DNA of 10,654 nucleotides from an uncultured Chloroflexota bacterium (GTDB taxonomy: Bacteria > Chloroflexota > Limnocylindria > Limnocylindrales > Limnocylindraceae). Below the pieces are notes generated by a model. It was given only the letters and a program-made list of their open reading frames with translations. It did no database searches and was not told where the DNA came from. Location of the stretch: NCBI GenBank assembly GCA_903820655.1, contig CAIJIA010000129.1:1-10654 (forward strand), in the 5' to 3' direction. The translations under genes and the position numbers were made by a program. Below, piece after piece: positions 1-6,933 of this stretch; position 1 is the first letter of the stretch, and each line of letters begins with the position of its first letter.

Positions 1-2
1 AT

Positions 3-740
3 CTGCGAGAGGCGGTTCGTGTCGCACGTATCGCCGCCGAGCCATGGGCCGCCCGCACCGCCATGGTGCGTGGGCAGATCCTCTATCGCGTTGCCGAACT
101 CATGGAGGGGCGCGCGGCGCAATTCCGCGATGACCTGATCAACCACGGCGCGTCGAAGTCCGATGCCGCAGCCGAGGTCTCCGCCGCGATCGATCGCATG
201 GTCTGGTACGCGGGTTGGCCCGACAAGCTCGCTGCCGTGCTGGGCGGCACGAATCCGGTCGCCTCGTCGCACTTCGTCTTCACCCTCCCAGAACCAACCG
301 GTGTCATCGCCGCAATCGCACCAGAAGCGTCGCCACTCCTTGGCCTCGTCTCGCGCCTCGGCGGCATCCTCGCCGGCGGCAACGTGGCGATTGTGTTGGC
401 GAGCGAATCGGCACCACTCCCCGCCGTCACCCTGGCAGAAACGCTCGCCGTGAGCGACGTTCCGGCGGGCGTGGTGAACATCATCACCGCGCGCCGAGCC
501 GAACTCCTGCCGCACCTGGTGCGCCATGCCGACATCGATGGGTATGACCTGTGGGGCTGCCCAGACGAGCTCCTCGTCGAGGCGGAGCAGGGTGCCGCCG
601 AGCACGTCGCCCGTGTCGCACGTCGCCCACACGGGGTGAAGGATCGTGCCGACGCCTTTGACGGCGAGCGCGGTGAGCGCATCGACGGCATTACCGCCTT
701 TCTCGAGATGAAGACCGTCTGGCACCCAATCGGCTCGTAG
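3..740 (+). CDS. Aldehyde dehydrogenase-like protein, short degenerate form (5' end outside window)
   Basis: The reading frame is open to the window edge and continues upstream of the ATG at 63 with family-like sequence (EAVRVARIAAEPWAART), so this is the 3' part of a gene; 245 residues are visible. The pattern matches the NAD-binding half of aldehyde dehydrogenases: RGQILYRVAELMEGR, a GVIAAIAP stretch, GGNVAIVLASE, and VPAGVVNIITA. Key residues are changed. The usual PWNFP Asn site reads APEASP, the Lys of the VxLKPSE motif is missing, and there is no domain with the catalytic Cys and Glu. The frame ends soon after the cofactor half with MKTVWHPIGS. It is therefore probably not an active dehydrogenase by itself. 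It may be a partner of a full-length enzyme just upstream, or a decaying copy. It converges on deoC, whose product acetaldehyde is a typical substrate for this family. Family assignment is firm; the role is inferred. Confidence 0.75.
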   Translation: MREAVRVARIAAEPWAARTAMVRGQILYRVAELMEGRAAQFRDDLINHGASKSDAAAEVSAAIDRMVWYAGWPDKLAAVLGGTNPVASSHFVFTLPEPTGVIAAIAPEASPLLGLVSRLGGILAGGNVAIVLASESAPLPAVTLAETLAVSDVPAGVVNIITARRAELLPHLVRHADIDGYDLWGCPDELLVEAEQGAAEHVARVARRPHGVKDRADAFDGERGERIDGITAFLEMKTVWHPIGS

Positions 741-744
741 CCGA
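730..744 (+). terminator. Small hairpin over the ALDH-like stop codon (possible weak terminator)
   Basis: TCGGCT (730-735), a 3-nt loop (cgt) and AGCCGA (739-744) form a perfect 6-bp stem overlapping the TAG stop at 738-740. No T-run follows, so intrinsic termination is doubtful. It is the only clear stem in the short gap between the convergent ALDH-like and deoC genes. Confidence 0.25.
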
Positions 745-781
745 CGATCTCGCGCCCGTGCGGCGCGCCAGCCAGTACGCG

Positions 782-1717
782 CTAGTCGAGCGTGAAGTCG
801 TCCGGATCGGCGTAGGCGCCCGTCACCTCTTTTTCGAGCTGCATCAGCAGGTCGTTGACCAGGCTCGATGCGCCGAAGCGGAAACGGTCGGGGGTGAGCC
901 ATTCAGGGCCAAGCGTTTCGTGTACGACTACGAGGTATTGGATCGCCTCTTTCGCCGTACGAATGCCGCCAGCAGGCTTCATGCCCACCATCTTGCCGGT
1001 GCGGTTCCAATGTTCGCGAATCGTTTCAAGCATGACGAGGGTCACGGGGAGCGTCGCTGCGGGTGTGACTTTGCCCGTTGAGGTCTTGATGAAGTCGCCG
1101 CCAGCGGCAATCGCCAGCGCCGATGCGCGTCGCACATCGTCGTAGGTGCCGAGCTCGCCCGTTTCGAGGATGACTTTCAGGTGCGCAGGGCCGCAGGCCT
1201 CTTTCACGGCGACGATCTCGTCCCACACCTTGGCGTAATCACCAGCGAGGAAGGCGCCGCGGTCGATCACCATGTCGATCTCGTCGGCACCGGCGGCAAC
1301 CGCATACTTCGTCTCGGCAATCTTTAGGTCGATCCACGAGCGACCGCTCGGGAATGCCGTCGCGACGGCGGCCACTTTGACGCTGCTCCCCTTGAGCGCC
1401 TCTTTCGCCACGCCCACAAGGTCTGGGTAGCAGCAGAGCGCCGCGACCGAGGGCATGGACGCATCTCCAGGGAGCGGGCGCATCGCCTTCGTTGCTAGCT
1501 GGCGAATCTTCCCCGGCGTGTCCTTCCCTTCAAGAGTGGTGATGTCGCACATGCTCAGCGCCAGGCGGAGCGCCCACACCTTGGAGGACTTCTTAATGGA
1601 TCGCGTCTTCAGGGTGGCGACACGCTCCTCAATGCCCACGCGGTCAACCGGGGTCGCGTCGCGGAGCCAGGCCCCGAGCGCTCGTGAATCTGTCGCAACT
1701 GGCAGTGACGAGGTCAT
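782..1717 (-). CDS. deoC: Deoxyribose-phosphate aldolase (DERA), long form
   Basis: Cytosolic class I aldolase that cleaves 2-deoxyribose-5-phosphate to glyceraldehyde-3-phosphate and acetaldehyde, a late step of deoxynucleoside breakdown. From the ATG at 1717 it has 311 residues. Visible motifs are CDITTLEGKDT (57-67), ADEIDMVID (144-152) with the catalytic Asp near 148, GDFIKTSTGK (207-216) with the Schiff-base Lys at 211, and GMKPAGGIR (245-253) with the second active-site Lys at 247. The N-terminal extension and the TTLEGKDT region resemble the longer human-type DERA rather than the ~250-residue E. coli form. The open frame runs back to 1765, but that extension crosses the divergent control region and its inverted repeat, so I prefer the start at 1717 (MTSSLPVATD); the ribosome site there is weak and distant (AGAGAGG). 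The C-terminus ends DDFTLD, without the terminal Tyr of E. coli DeoC. It is divergent from the deaminase gene and probably co-controlled with it. Confidence 0.95.
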   Translation of the reverse strand: MTSSLPVATDSRALGAWLRDATPVDRVGIEERVATLKTRSIKKSSKVWALRLALSMCDITTLEGKDTPGKIRQLATKAMRPLPGDASMPSVAALCCYPDLVGVAKEALKGSSVKVAAVATAFPSGRSWIDLKIAETKYAVAAGADEIDMVIDRGAFLAGDYAKVWDEIVAVKEACGPAHLKVILETGELGTYDDVRRASALAIAAGGDFIKTSTGKVTPAATLPVTLVMLETIREHWNRTGKMVGMKPAGGIRTAKEAIQYLVVVHETLGPEWLTPDRFRFGASSLVNDLLMQLEKEVTGAYADPDDFTLD

Positions 1718-1735
1718 ACGGGGGAGTATCCTCTC

Positions 1736-1774
1736 TCTCGCGGAGATGCGCACGCGGGTGCGCAACCTGCGAGA
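1736..1774. promoter_or_regulatory. Inverted repeat in the deoC/add divergent region, candidate operator
   Basis: TGCGCAC (1747-1753), 4-nt spacer GCGG, GTGCGCA (1758-1764): a perfect 7+7 bp dyad. It is flanked by a second nested pair, TCTCGC (1736-1741) and GCGAGA (1769-1774). It sits midway in the 78-bp gap between two divergent nucleoside-catabolic genes, the expected place for a shared repressor site (for example LacI-, DeoR- or GntR-type). The dyad is seen directly; the regulator is unknown. It could instead act as an mRNA leader hairpin of the deaminase transcript. Confidence 0.5.
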
Positions 1775-1795
1775 CGGTGTGAGGGGAGGGGAGCA

Positions 1796-2842
1796 ATGGA
1801 GTTCCAGCGTGCCGACGATGCCCGTCGCCTCCTCTTTGAGATGCCGAAGCCTGAGCTACATCTCCATCTCGATGGCTCACTTGATCCGGCCCTGGCACTC
1901 GAACTTGCCGCAACGCGGGACGTTGATGCCCCGCGGAATTGGGCAGGGATGCGCGCCGCCCTCGTCGCCCCAGAGCGCTGCGCCGATCAGGCCGATCTCT
2001 TGCGCGCGTTCGACCTACCAATCGCCCTCCTACAAGACGCCGAGGCGCTTGATCGCGCCGCCGAACAGCTGGTGCGCGCCAAGGCAGCCGAGAACGTCGC
2101 CTACCTTGAGATGCGCTGGGGGCCACATCTTCACACCGCAAAGGGGCTGACGCAGTCGCAAGTGATCGCCGCCGTTGCGGCGGGCGCGCGACGCGCAGCC
2201 GCAGAAACTGGCATTGAGGTGCGTCTGATCGTCACCGCTCTCCGCTCTCATTCTCTGGAAGAGAATCGCAACCTCGCAGCTGCCGCCGTCGCCGCACAAG
2301 ATCTTGGCGTCGTGGCGTTCGATCTCGCTGGCCGGGAGGCGGCGTTCCCCGACCCACTGACATTCAAAGAGGCGTTTGATATCGCCCGCAACGGCGGACT
2401 TGCTATCACCTTGCATGCAGGGGAGTGGGGCGGTGCCGCGCAGGTGCGCCGTGCGCTTGAGGTGCAGCCCGCGCGTATCGCGCATGGCGGCGTCGCCGTG
2501 GACGACCCAGCCCTCTGCGCCGAGCTCGCCGCGCGCAACGTTTCGCTCGACCTCTGTCCAACCAGCAACACCCAGGCCGCCATCGTTCCCGGCTATGGCG
2601 ATTTCCCCATCGCCGAACTGCGTCGGCGCGGCGTGCCGATCACCCTGAATACCGACGACCTGGTGGTGAGCGACGTCACCCTCTCAGAGGAGTACCTCTC
2701 TGTACATCGTCGACTCGGGCTTCCTGTTTCAGACCTCATCGCTCTGGCGCAAACGGGATACGACTTCGCCTTTGCCGACCAGGGAACCAAAGCCCGCCTC
2801 AGGAACGCCCTTGAATCGTGGCTCTTGCAGCGGGGTATGTAA
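1796..2842 (+). CDS. add: Adenosine deaminase family protein
   Basis: A 348-residue zinc amidohydrolase, usual length for bacterial adenosine deaminase (adenosine or deoxyadenosine to inosine or deoxyinosine plus ammonia). Metal and catalytic motifs are all present and in order: ELHLHLDGS with His22 and His24, TLHAGEWGG with His207 and catalytic Glu210, ARIAHGG with His230, LDLCPTSNTQ, and TLNTDD with Asp287 and Asp288. Two small departures from the commonest pattern are IAHGG where GHG is usual and NTDDL where NTDDP is usual, so the exact substrate (adenosine, adenine or another 6-amino purine derivative) is not certain. No signal peptide is visible, so it is cytosolic. The ATG at 1796 follows a purine-rich ribosome site (GAGGGGAGGGGAG) at close spacing. 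It is divergent from deoC and upstream of the nucleoside importer, which supports a role in nucleoside salvage or use as a carbon and nitrogen source. Confidence 0.88.
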   Translation: MEFQRADDARRLLFEMPKPELHLHLDGSLDPALALELAATRDVDAPRNWAGMRAALVAPERCADQADLLRAFDLPIALLQDAEALDRAAEQLVRAKAAENVAYLEMRWGPHLHTAKGLTQSQVIAAVAAGARRAAAETGIEVRLIVTALRSHSLEENRNLAAAAVAAQDLGVVAFDLAGREAAFPDPLTFKEAFDIARNGGLAITLHAGEWGGAAQVRRALEVQPARIAHGGVAVDDPALCAELAARNVSLDLCPTSNTQAAIVPGYGDFPIAELRRRGVPITLNTDDLVVSDVTLSEEYLSVHRRLGLPVSDLIALAQTGYDFAFADQGTKARLRNALESWLLQRGM

Positions 2843-2919
2843 CAGAGCCGCAACCCAGCCCCGCTACCCAATTGCAATACGTGCGCATATCCCGCCGTTA
2901 TGAGGCACAATGCCGCCAC

Positions 2920-2938
2920 GGTCAGCGAATGGCTGACC
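2920..2938. promoter_or_regulatory. Inverted repeat upstream of the importer operon, candidate operator
   Basis: GGTCAGC (2920-2926), 5-nt spacer GAATG, GCTGACC (2932-2938): a perfect 7+7 bp dyad ending 54 bp before the ATG of the receptor gene, in the only sizeable gap (150 bp) in front of the importer operon. Possible but weak promoter elements lie just upstream (TTGCAA at 2872-2877; CACAAT at 2906-2911), which would place the dyad near the transcript start as a repressor site would be. It differs in sequence from the dyad at 1747-1764. The function is inferred. Confidence 0.45.
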
Positions 2939-2976
2939 CGCTCGGCGCCGTAGGCGTCTGAGCAAAAGGAAATAGC

Positions 2977-2982
2977 GGAGGG
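2977..2982 (+). promoter_or_regulatory. Ribosome binding site of the receptor gene
   Basis: GGAGGG lies 10 bases before the ATG at 2993. It supports that start, which also gives a complete lipoprotein signal peptide. Confidence 0.6.
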
Positions 2983-2992
2983 CTACATACAT

Positions 2993-4099
2993 ATGAAGAC
3001 GCGAATGTTCGCGCTCCTCACCGTTCTCGCTCTTCTCGCCGCAGCGTGCGGTGGCTCGACGGCTTCGCCGTCAGCTTCCGTCGATGCCGGGAAGGCCGAG
3101 TACAAGGCATGCCTCTCGTTGGACACGGGCGGACCTGCCGACAAGAACTTCAACCAGTCGGCATACGAGGGCCTCGAGGCACTCAAGGCTGACGGGTTCG
3201 ACACGGCCTACACGACCGCTGTTGATGATTCGTCGTACGCGCCGAACATTCAGCAGTTGATCGACCAGGGCTGCGATACCGTGATTGCCGTCGGCTACAA
3301 CCAGGGCACCGCCCTGCAGGCAGCCGTCGTTGATCCAGCCAATGCAGCGATTGCATTCGGTTGGGTAGACGCAACCTGGACACTTGAGGATGGCACGATT
3401 CCGGCGAACTTCACCGGTATCGACTTCCAGATCGACGAGGCTTCGATGCTCGCCGCCTACTTGGCAGCTGGCATCTCGAAGACCCACGTCATCGCCACCT
3501 ACGGTGGAGCCCCATACCCAGGCGTAACCAAGTTCATGGATGGCTGGGTCGCCGGCGCCAAGTACTACGCCGAGAAGAAGGGCGTTGCTACGTCCGTCTT
3601 GGGCTGGGATCCAGTCGCAGCTTCCGGTACGTTCAACCCAAGCACCTCGCCGTTCAACGACGTGGACTTTGGTAAGACGACCGCAGAGGCCTTCATGGGC
3701 CAGAGCGCTGACGTTGTGCACGCAGTTGCGGGCACCACGGGCAACGGCACCTATCAGGCAATGATGGATGCCGGCAAGTACTCGGTCGGTGTGGACCTCG
3801 ACCAGTGCGTCAGCCTTCCTGAGTACTGCGGAACGCTCCTGACCTCAGCACAGAAGAACATCGGTGCTGCAGTGATCACGGCAGTGAACTCCAGCTACGC
3901 AGGCAACCTGGGCGGCACCAACTACGTTGGTACGCTCAAGAACGGTGGCGTTCAGATCGCCACGCTCGATCGCACCGAGGCTGCATGGACTGCAACCTTC
4001 GGTACGCTCGTGACCGCTGAGCTCAAGGCAGAGGTCGATGCCCTTAAGGCCGCGATCATTGACGGCTCGGTTGTTGTTCTGGAGTACGCAAAGAAGTAA
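2993..4099 (+). CDS. BMP-family nucleoside-binding lipoprotein of an ABC importer
   Basis: A 368-residue substrate receptor of the BMP/PnrA/NupN type. Residues 1-19 form a lipoprotein signal: basic start (MKTR), hydrophobic run, lipobox LAAAC with lipidated Cys19, then a Gly/Ser/Thr/Pro/Ala-rich linker. The mature part begins with the family hallmark DKNFNQS (50-56), followed by VGYNQGTALQAAV, FGWVDA, FQIDEASMLAAYLA, ATYGGAPYPGVTKFMDGW and AGTTGNGTYQA (about 246-256). The protein would be membrane-anchored outside the cell membrane and deliver nucleosides to the two permeases encoded downstream. Cys272 and Cys279 (CX6C) could form a disulfide loop. Every lysine I checked uses AAG, in contrast to the deaminase gene which also uses AAA; this fits high expression of a binding protein. 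The exact ligand (purine or pyrimidine nucleoside) cannot be read from sequence, but the flanking deaminase and hydrolases support nucleosides. Confidence 0.93.
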   Translation: MKTRMFALLTVLALLAAACGGSTASPSASVDAGKAEYKACLSLDTGGPADKNFNQSAYEGLEALKADGFDTAYTTAVDDSSYAPNIQQLIDQGCDTVIAVGYNQGTALQAAVVDPANAAIAFGWVDATWTLEDGTIPANFTGIDFQIDEASMLAAYLAAGISKTHVIATYGGAPYPGVTKFMDGWVAGAKYYAEKKGVATSVLGWDPVAASGTFNPSTSPFNDVDFGKTTAEAFMGQSADVVHAVAGTTGNGTYQAMMDAGKYSVGVDLDQCVSLPEYCGTLLTSAQKNIGAAVITAVNSSYAGNLGGTNYVGTLKNGGVQIATLDRTEAAWTATFGTLVTAELKAEVDALKAAIIDGSVVVLEYAKK

Positions 4100-4100
4100 G

Positions 4101-4129
4101 TACTTCTCCATCGCTTCGGCGATGAAGTA
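4101..4129 (+). other. UUCG-loop hairpin 1 after the receptor gene
   Basis: CATCGC (4109-4114), loop TTCG (4115-4118), GCGATG (4119-4124), extended by TACTT (4101-4105) with AAGTA (4125-4129) around a 3-nt bulge. It starts 2 bases after the TAA stop. No T-run follows, so it is more likely an mRNA 3'-end stabiliser or processing signal than a strong terminator. Confidence 0.55.
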
Positions 4130-4133
4130 GTCA

Positions 4134-4170
4134 CTCTCCGCCCGGGTGCTTCGGCATCCGGGCGGAAGAG
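4134..4170 (+). other. UUCG-loop hairpin 2 between receptor and ATPase genes
   Basis: CCGCCCGGGTGC (4138-4149), loop TTCG (4150-4153), GCATCCGGGCGG (4154-4165): a 12-bp stem with one G-T pair, extended by CTCT (4134-4137) with AGAG (4167-4170) past one bulged A. It is very stable and lies 4 bases after hairpin 1. No T-run follows. Partial termination or protection of the upstream mRNA would raise receptor levels above ATPase and permease levels, as is known for other binding-protein-dependent operons. Confidence 0.6.
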
Positions 4171-4214
4171 TATCTCTGGCAATACAGCGGCAGAGTAGGG
4201 AGGGTACGCGTCGT

Positions 4215-5723
4215 ATGAGGCTTGAACTGCAGAAGATTACGAAGCAGTTCCCTGGCGTTCTGGCGAACGACCGCATCTCTATCTCCGTCGATAAGGGTCA
4301 GGTTCTCGGCCTTCTCGGTGAGAATGGCGCAGGGAAGACCACCCTCATGAACATCCTCTCGGGTCTCTATCGACCCGACTCCGGAAAGATTCTTATTGAT
4401 GGTAAGGAGCGCATCTTCCGCGATCCTGCCCAGGCCATTGATGCTGGCATCGGCATGGTGCATCAGCACTTCATGCTCGTCCCGGTCTTCGACGTCACTG
4501 AATCCGTCGTGCTCGGCAATGAGCCAACCAAAGGTCCTCTCGGCAGCTTTGATCGAGCCACTGCGCGCGCGCAGGTTGTTGAGCTCTCAAAGAAGCATGG
4601 CCTTCACGTAGATCCAGATGCCAAGATTGAGTCGCTCCCAGTGGGCGTTCGCCAGCGCGTTGAGATCTTGAAGGCGCTCTATCGCAAGAGCGACATCCTC
4701 GTTCTCGACGAGCCATCGGCCGTGCTTACGCCACAAGAGACGGAGGAGCTCTTCGACATCATTCGCGGGCTCGCCAAGGGCGGTACCTCCGTGATCTTCA
4801 TCACCCACAAGTTGAACGAGGTCATCGCCGTTGCCGACAAGATCACCGTGCTGCGCCGCGGTGCGGTCGCTGGCGAAACGACGCCAAAGAAGGCGACCGC
4901 TGCCAAGCTCGCCGAGATGATGGTTGGTCGCGAAGTGCAACTCACCGTCAGCCGCTCAAAATCGCACGTTGCTGAACCAATTTTGCAGGTCAAGGGGCTG
5001 AATGTCTTGAACGACGCCGGTGGGCGTGCCGTCAACGACGTAACGTTTGAAGTGCGCAGTGGCGAGATCCTGGCAGTTGCAGGGGTGCAAGGGAACGGCC
5101 AAACCGAACTGGTTGAGGCTCTGACCGGGCTGCGACTTGTTGACTCTGGAACCGTCGCCCTCGAGAAGAAGCCGCTTCATGCAGGTTCGCCACGTGAGAT
5201 CGCCATGGCAGGAGTTGCGCACATTCCCGAAGATCGCAACCGTGACGGCATGATTAAGGGCATGACAGTGGCAGAGAACTACATCTTGAATACCTACCAC
5301 CTTCCGCAGTACAGCAAGAACGGGCTCTTGAATCGAAAGGCGATCGCCGCGGCAACGGAGCAGGCGGTGAAAGACTTTGACGTGCGCACCCCATCCATCA
5401 ACACCGACATCGGCTCACTATCCGGCGGCAACCAGCAAAAGGTCATCGTTGCGCGAGAGTTCAGCCGAAATGTGCGCCTAGTCATTGCTGCGCAGCCAAC
5501 GCGTGGTCTCGACGTCGGCTCGATCGAGTACATCCATCGCCGCATCGTTGAGCAGCGAGATGCAGGTGCTGCGGTTTTGATTGTGAGCACCGAGCTCGAC
5601 GAGGTTCTCGCGCTTGGCGACCGTGTTGCCGTGATGTACGAGGGTCGAATCGTGGGCATTCTTGACGCCAAGCAGGCCACGCGTGAGCGCGTTGGACTTC
5701 TCATGGGAGGTATTACCAAGTGA
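4215..5723 (+). CDS. Nucleoside ABC importer ATPase, two fused nucleotide-binding domains (NupO/YufO-type)
   Basis: A 502-residue cytosolic ATPase with two ABC domains, the form usual for BMP-family and ribose-type importers. Domain 1: Walker A GENGAGKT (35-42), Q-loop VHQHFML, signature-like LPVGVRQRVEI, Walker B ILVLDEPS with Asp165 and Glu166, and switch His in FITHK. Domain 2: degenerate Walker A GVQGNGQ (290-296) lacking the Lys, intact signature LSGGNQQKV (from 402), and Walker B-like LVIAAQPTRGLD (from about 422) with Gln where the catalytic Glu would be. This asymmetry is typical of the family, with one competent and one degenerate site. The frame is open from 4146, but that start lies inside a stable hairpin; the ATG at 4215 follows GGGAGGG (4198-4204) and starts the domain directly (MRLELQKITKQFPG), so I chose it. 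The stop overlaps the next gene's GTG by 4 bp. Confidence 0.93.
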   Translation: MRLELQKITKQFPGVLANDRISISVDKGQVLGLLGENGAGKTTLMNILSGLYRPDSGKILIDGKERIFRDPAQAIDAGIGMVHQHFMLVPVFDVTESVVLGNEPTKGPLGSFDRATARAQVVELSKKHGLHVDPDAKIESLPVGVRQRVEILKALYRKSDILVLDEPSAVLTPQETEELFDIIRGLAKGGTSVIFITHKLNEVIAVADKITVLRRGAVAGETTPKKATAAKLAEMMVGREVQLTVSRSKSHVAEPILQVKGLNVLNDAGGRAVNDVTFEVRSGEILAVAGVQGNGQTELVEALTGLRLVDSGTVALEKKPLHAGSPREIAMAGVAHIPEDRNRDGMIKGMTVAENYILNTYHLPQYSKNGLLNRKAIAAATEQAVKDFDVRTPSINTDIGSLSGGNQQKVIVAREFSRNVRLVIAAQPTRGLDVGSIEYIHRRIVEQRDAGAAVLIVSTELDEVLALGDRVAVMYEGRIVGILDAKQATRERVGLLMGGITK

Positions 5724-6916
5724 ACGCCCTAAAGAAGTTTGGTTTGAAGGTACGAGTTCCCGCACTCTCAATCTCTGTCGCGCTTCTGGTAGGCGCGCTC
5801 TTCATCGTCTTCACCGACCTTGAGGTGCTCGGCGGGTTGCTCTCTGACCCAATTGGCGCGCTCAGCCTCGGCATTGGCCGGGCGGCAGTCGCGTATAGCG
5901 CGCTCTTCCGTGGGGCGTTTGGTGATCCAGCCACGATCCAAAAAGCGCTTGAATCGAATGGCGACATTTTGGTCTGGGCGCGCGCCCTTCGCCCTCTCGT
6001 TGAGAGCGTCGTTGCATCCGTGCCACTGATCTTCGTCGGACTTGGCGTCTCTGTCGCCTTCCGCACGGGCATCTTCAACATTGGCGGCGCTGGCCAGTTC
6101 ACTATGGGTGCCGTTGGCGGCACACTTGCGGCACTCTTCTTTGGTGCCGGAGTAACGCCTGCCCCAATCGCCATCCTGCTTGTGATGCTCTTTGGCCTCA
6201 TCGGCGGAGCCGCATGGGCATTCCTTCCTGGATTCCTGAAGGCGCGTGTAGGTGCGAGCGAAGTGATCACAACGATCATGCTCAACTTCATTGCGGGGCA
6301 GTTCGTCTTCTTCCTCGTCTCCAACTTCGAATTCATCCAGAAGCCACCGCGGATTCAGCCGGTCTCCAAGGAGCTCAGTCAGTTCGTGGACCTCCCCGGC
6401 ATCTTGCCAATCGCAAGCCTCCGACTGGACATCGGCATCATCGTCGCGCTCCTCACGGCCGTTGCGGTGAGCTGGTTCCTCTTCCGCTCCACGCGCGGAT
6501 TCGAGCTGCGCGCTGCTGGCCTCAACATTGCTGCTGCCAAGTATGCGGGCATGGGTGCGACCACCTCAATCATCACGGCAATGCTCATCTCGGGCGCCAT
6601 CTCCGGCCTCGGCGGCGCACTCGTTGCTGTTGGCACGGTGAAACAGCTCTCACCAGGGATCGCGGGCAGCGTCGGCTTCACTGCCATCGCCATCGCCCTA
6701 GTCGGGGGCACTCGCCCGAGCGGCGTAGTAGCGACAGCGTTGGTCTTCGGGCTTTTGCAGCACGGCGGCAGCCTCATGCAGGTGCAAACCGGGATCCCGA
6801 TCGAAATGCTTCTCTTCATTCAGGCGCTCGTCATCGCATTCATCGCAGCGCCAGAGCTAACGTTGGGCATCCTGAAGAACCCATTCCGTCGACGCACCCG
6901 TGCGGTGTCTAAGTGA
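5720..6916 (+). CDS. Nucleoside ABC importer permease 1 (NupP/YufP-type)
   Basis: A 398-residue integral membrane protein of the branched-chain/ribose-type permease family. Landmarks: FNIGGAGQFTMGA (119-131), EVITTIMLN (181-189, the likely contact with the ATPase), GLNIAAAKYAGM (from 267) and the C-terminal glycine-rich hydrophobic block ISGLGGALVAVGTVKQ to ALVGGTRPSG. Multiple hydrophobic segments span the length, the first starting near residue 14. It starts with GTG in a GTGA overlap with the ATPase stop, with GGGAGG about 10 bases upstream, so translation is probably coupled. It ends in another GTGA, overlapping a possible start of the second permease. With that permease it forms the channel for nucleosides delivered by the receptor lipoprotein. 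Confidence 0.92.
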   Translation: MNALKKFGLKVRVPALSISVALLVGALFIVFTDLEVLGGLLSDPIGALSLGIGRAAVAYSALFRGAFGDPATIQKALESNGDILVWARALRPLVESVVASVPLIFVGLGVSVAFRTGIFNIGGAGQFTMGAVGGTLAALFFGAGVTPAPIAILLVMLFGLIGGAAWAFLPGFLKARVGASEVITTIMLNFIAGQFVFFLVSNFEFIQKPPRIQPVSKELSQFVDLPGILPIASLRLDIGIIVALLTAVAVSWFLFRSTRGFELRAAGLNIAAAKYAGMGATTSIITAMLISGAISGLGGALVAVGTVKQLSPGIAGSVGFTAIAIALVGGTRPSGVVATALVFGLLQHGGSLMQVQTGIPIEMLLFIQALVIAFIAAPELTLGILKNPFRRRTRAVSK

Positions 6917-6933
6917 GTACGCGAGGAGGCAAC

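Noticed and set aside
83..691. 202-codon open frame on the minus strand opposite the ALDH-like gene
   Set aside because: Its translation is rich in Ser, Arg and Ala without any family pattern, and the plus strand carries recognisable ALDH motifs in the same place; it is a GC-rich shadow frame.
762..769. GGCGCGCC palindrome in the ALDH/deoC gap
   Set aside because: An 8-bp GC palindrome is expected by chance at this base composition, with no supporting structure.
1718..1765. Upstream extension of deoC by 16 codons
   Set aside because: It would place coding sequence across the divergent control region and its dyad, and the residues (MRTRVRISARERILPR) are not family-like.
2829..2865. AGCGGGG (2829-2835) and CCCCGCT (2859-2865) as a terminator after the deaminase gene
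   Set aside because: The arms pair perfectly, but the loop is 23 nt and no T-run follows, so a functional terminator is not supported.
3071..3721. 216-codon open frame on the minus strand opposite the receptor gene
   Set aside because: The plus strand encodes a clear BMP-family lipoprotein. The antisense frame has no recognisable motif and no ribosome site that I could see.
4146..4214. Upstream ATG extension of the ATPase by 23 codons
   Set aside because: It starts within the stem of a stable hairpin, has no ribosome site, and the added residues do not look like ABC domain sequence. ATG 4215 has GGGAGGG in front.
5713..6336. 207-codon open frame on the minus strand opposite permease 1
   Set aside because: Low-complexity Pro/Ser/Arg/Thr translation typical of the reverse of a hydrophobic membrane gene; the permease motifs are on the plus strand.
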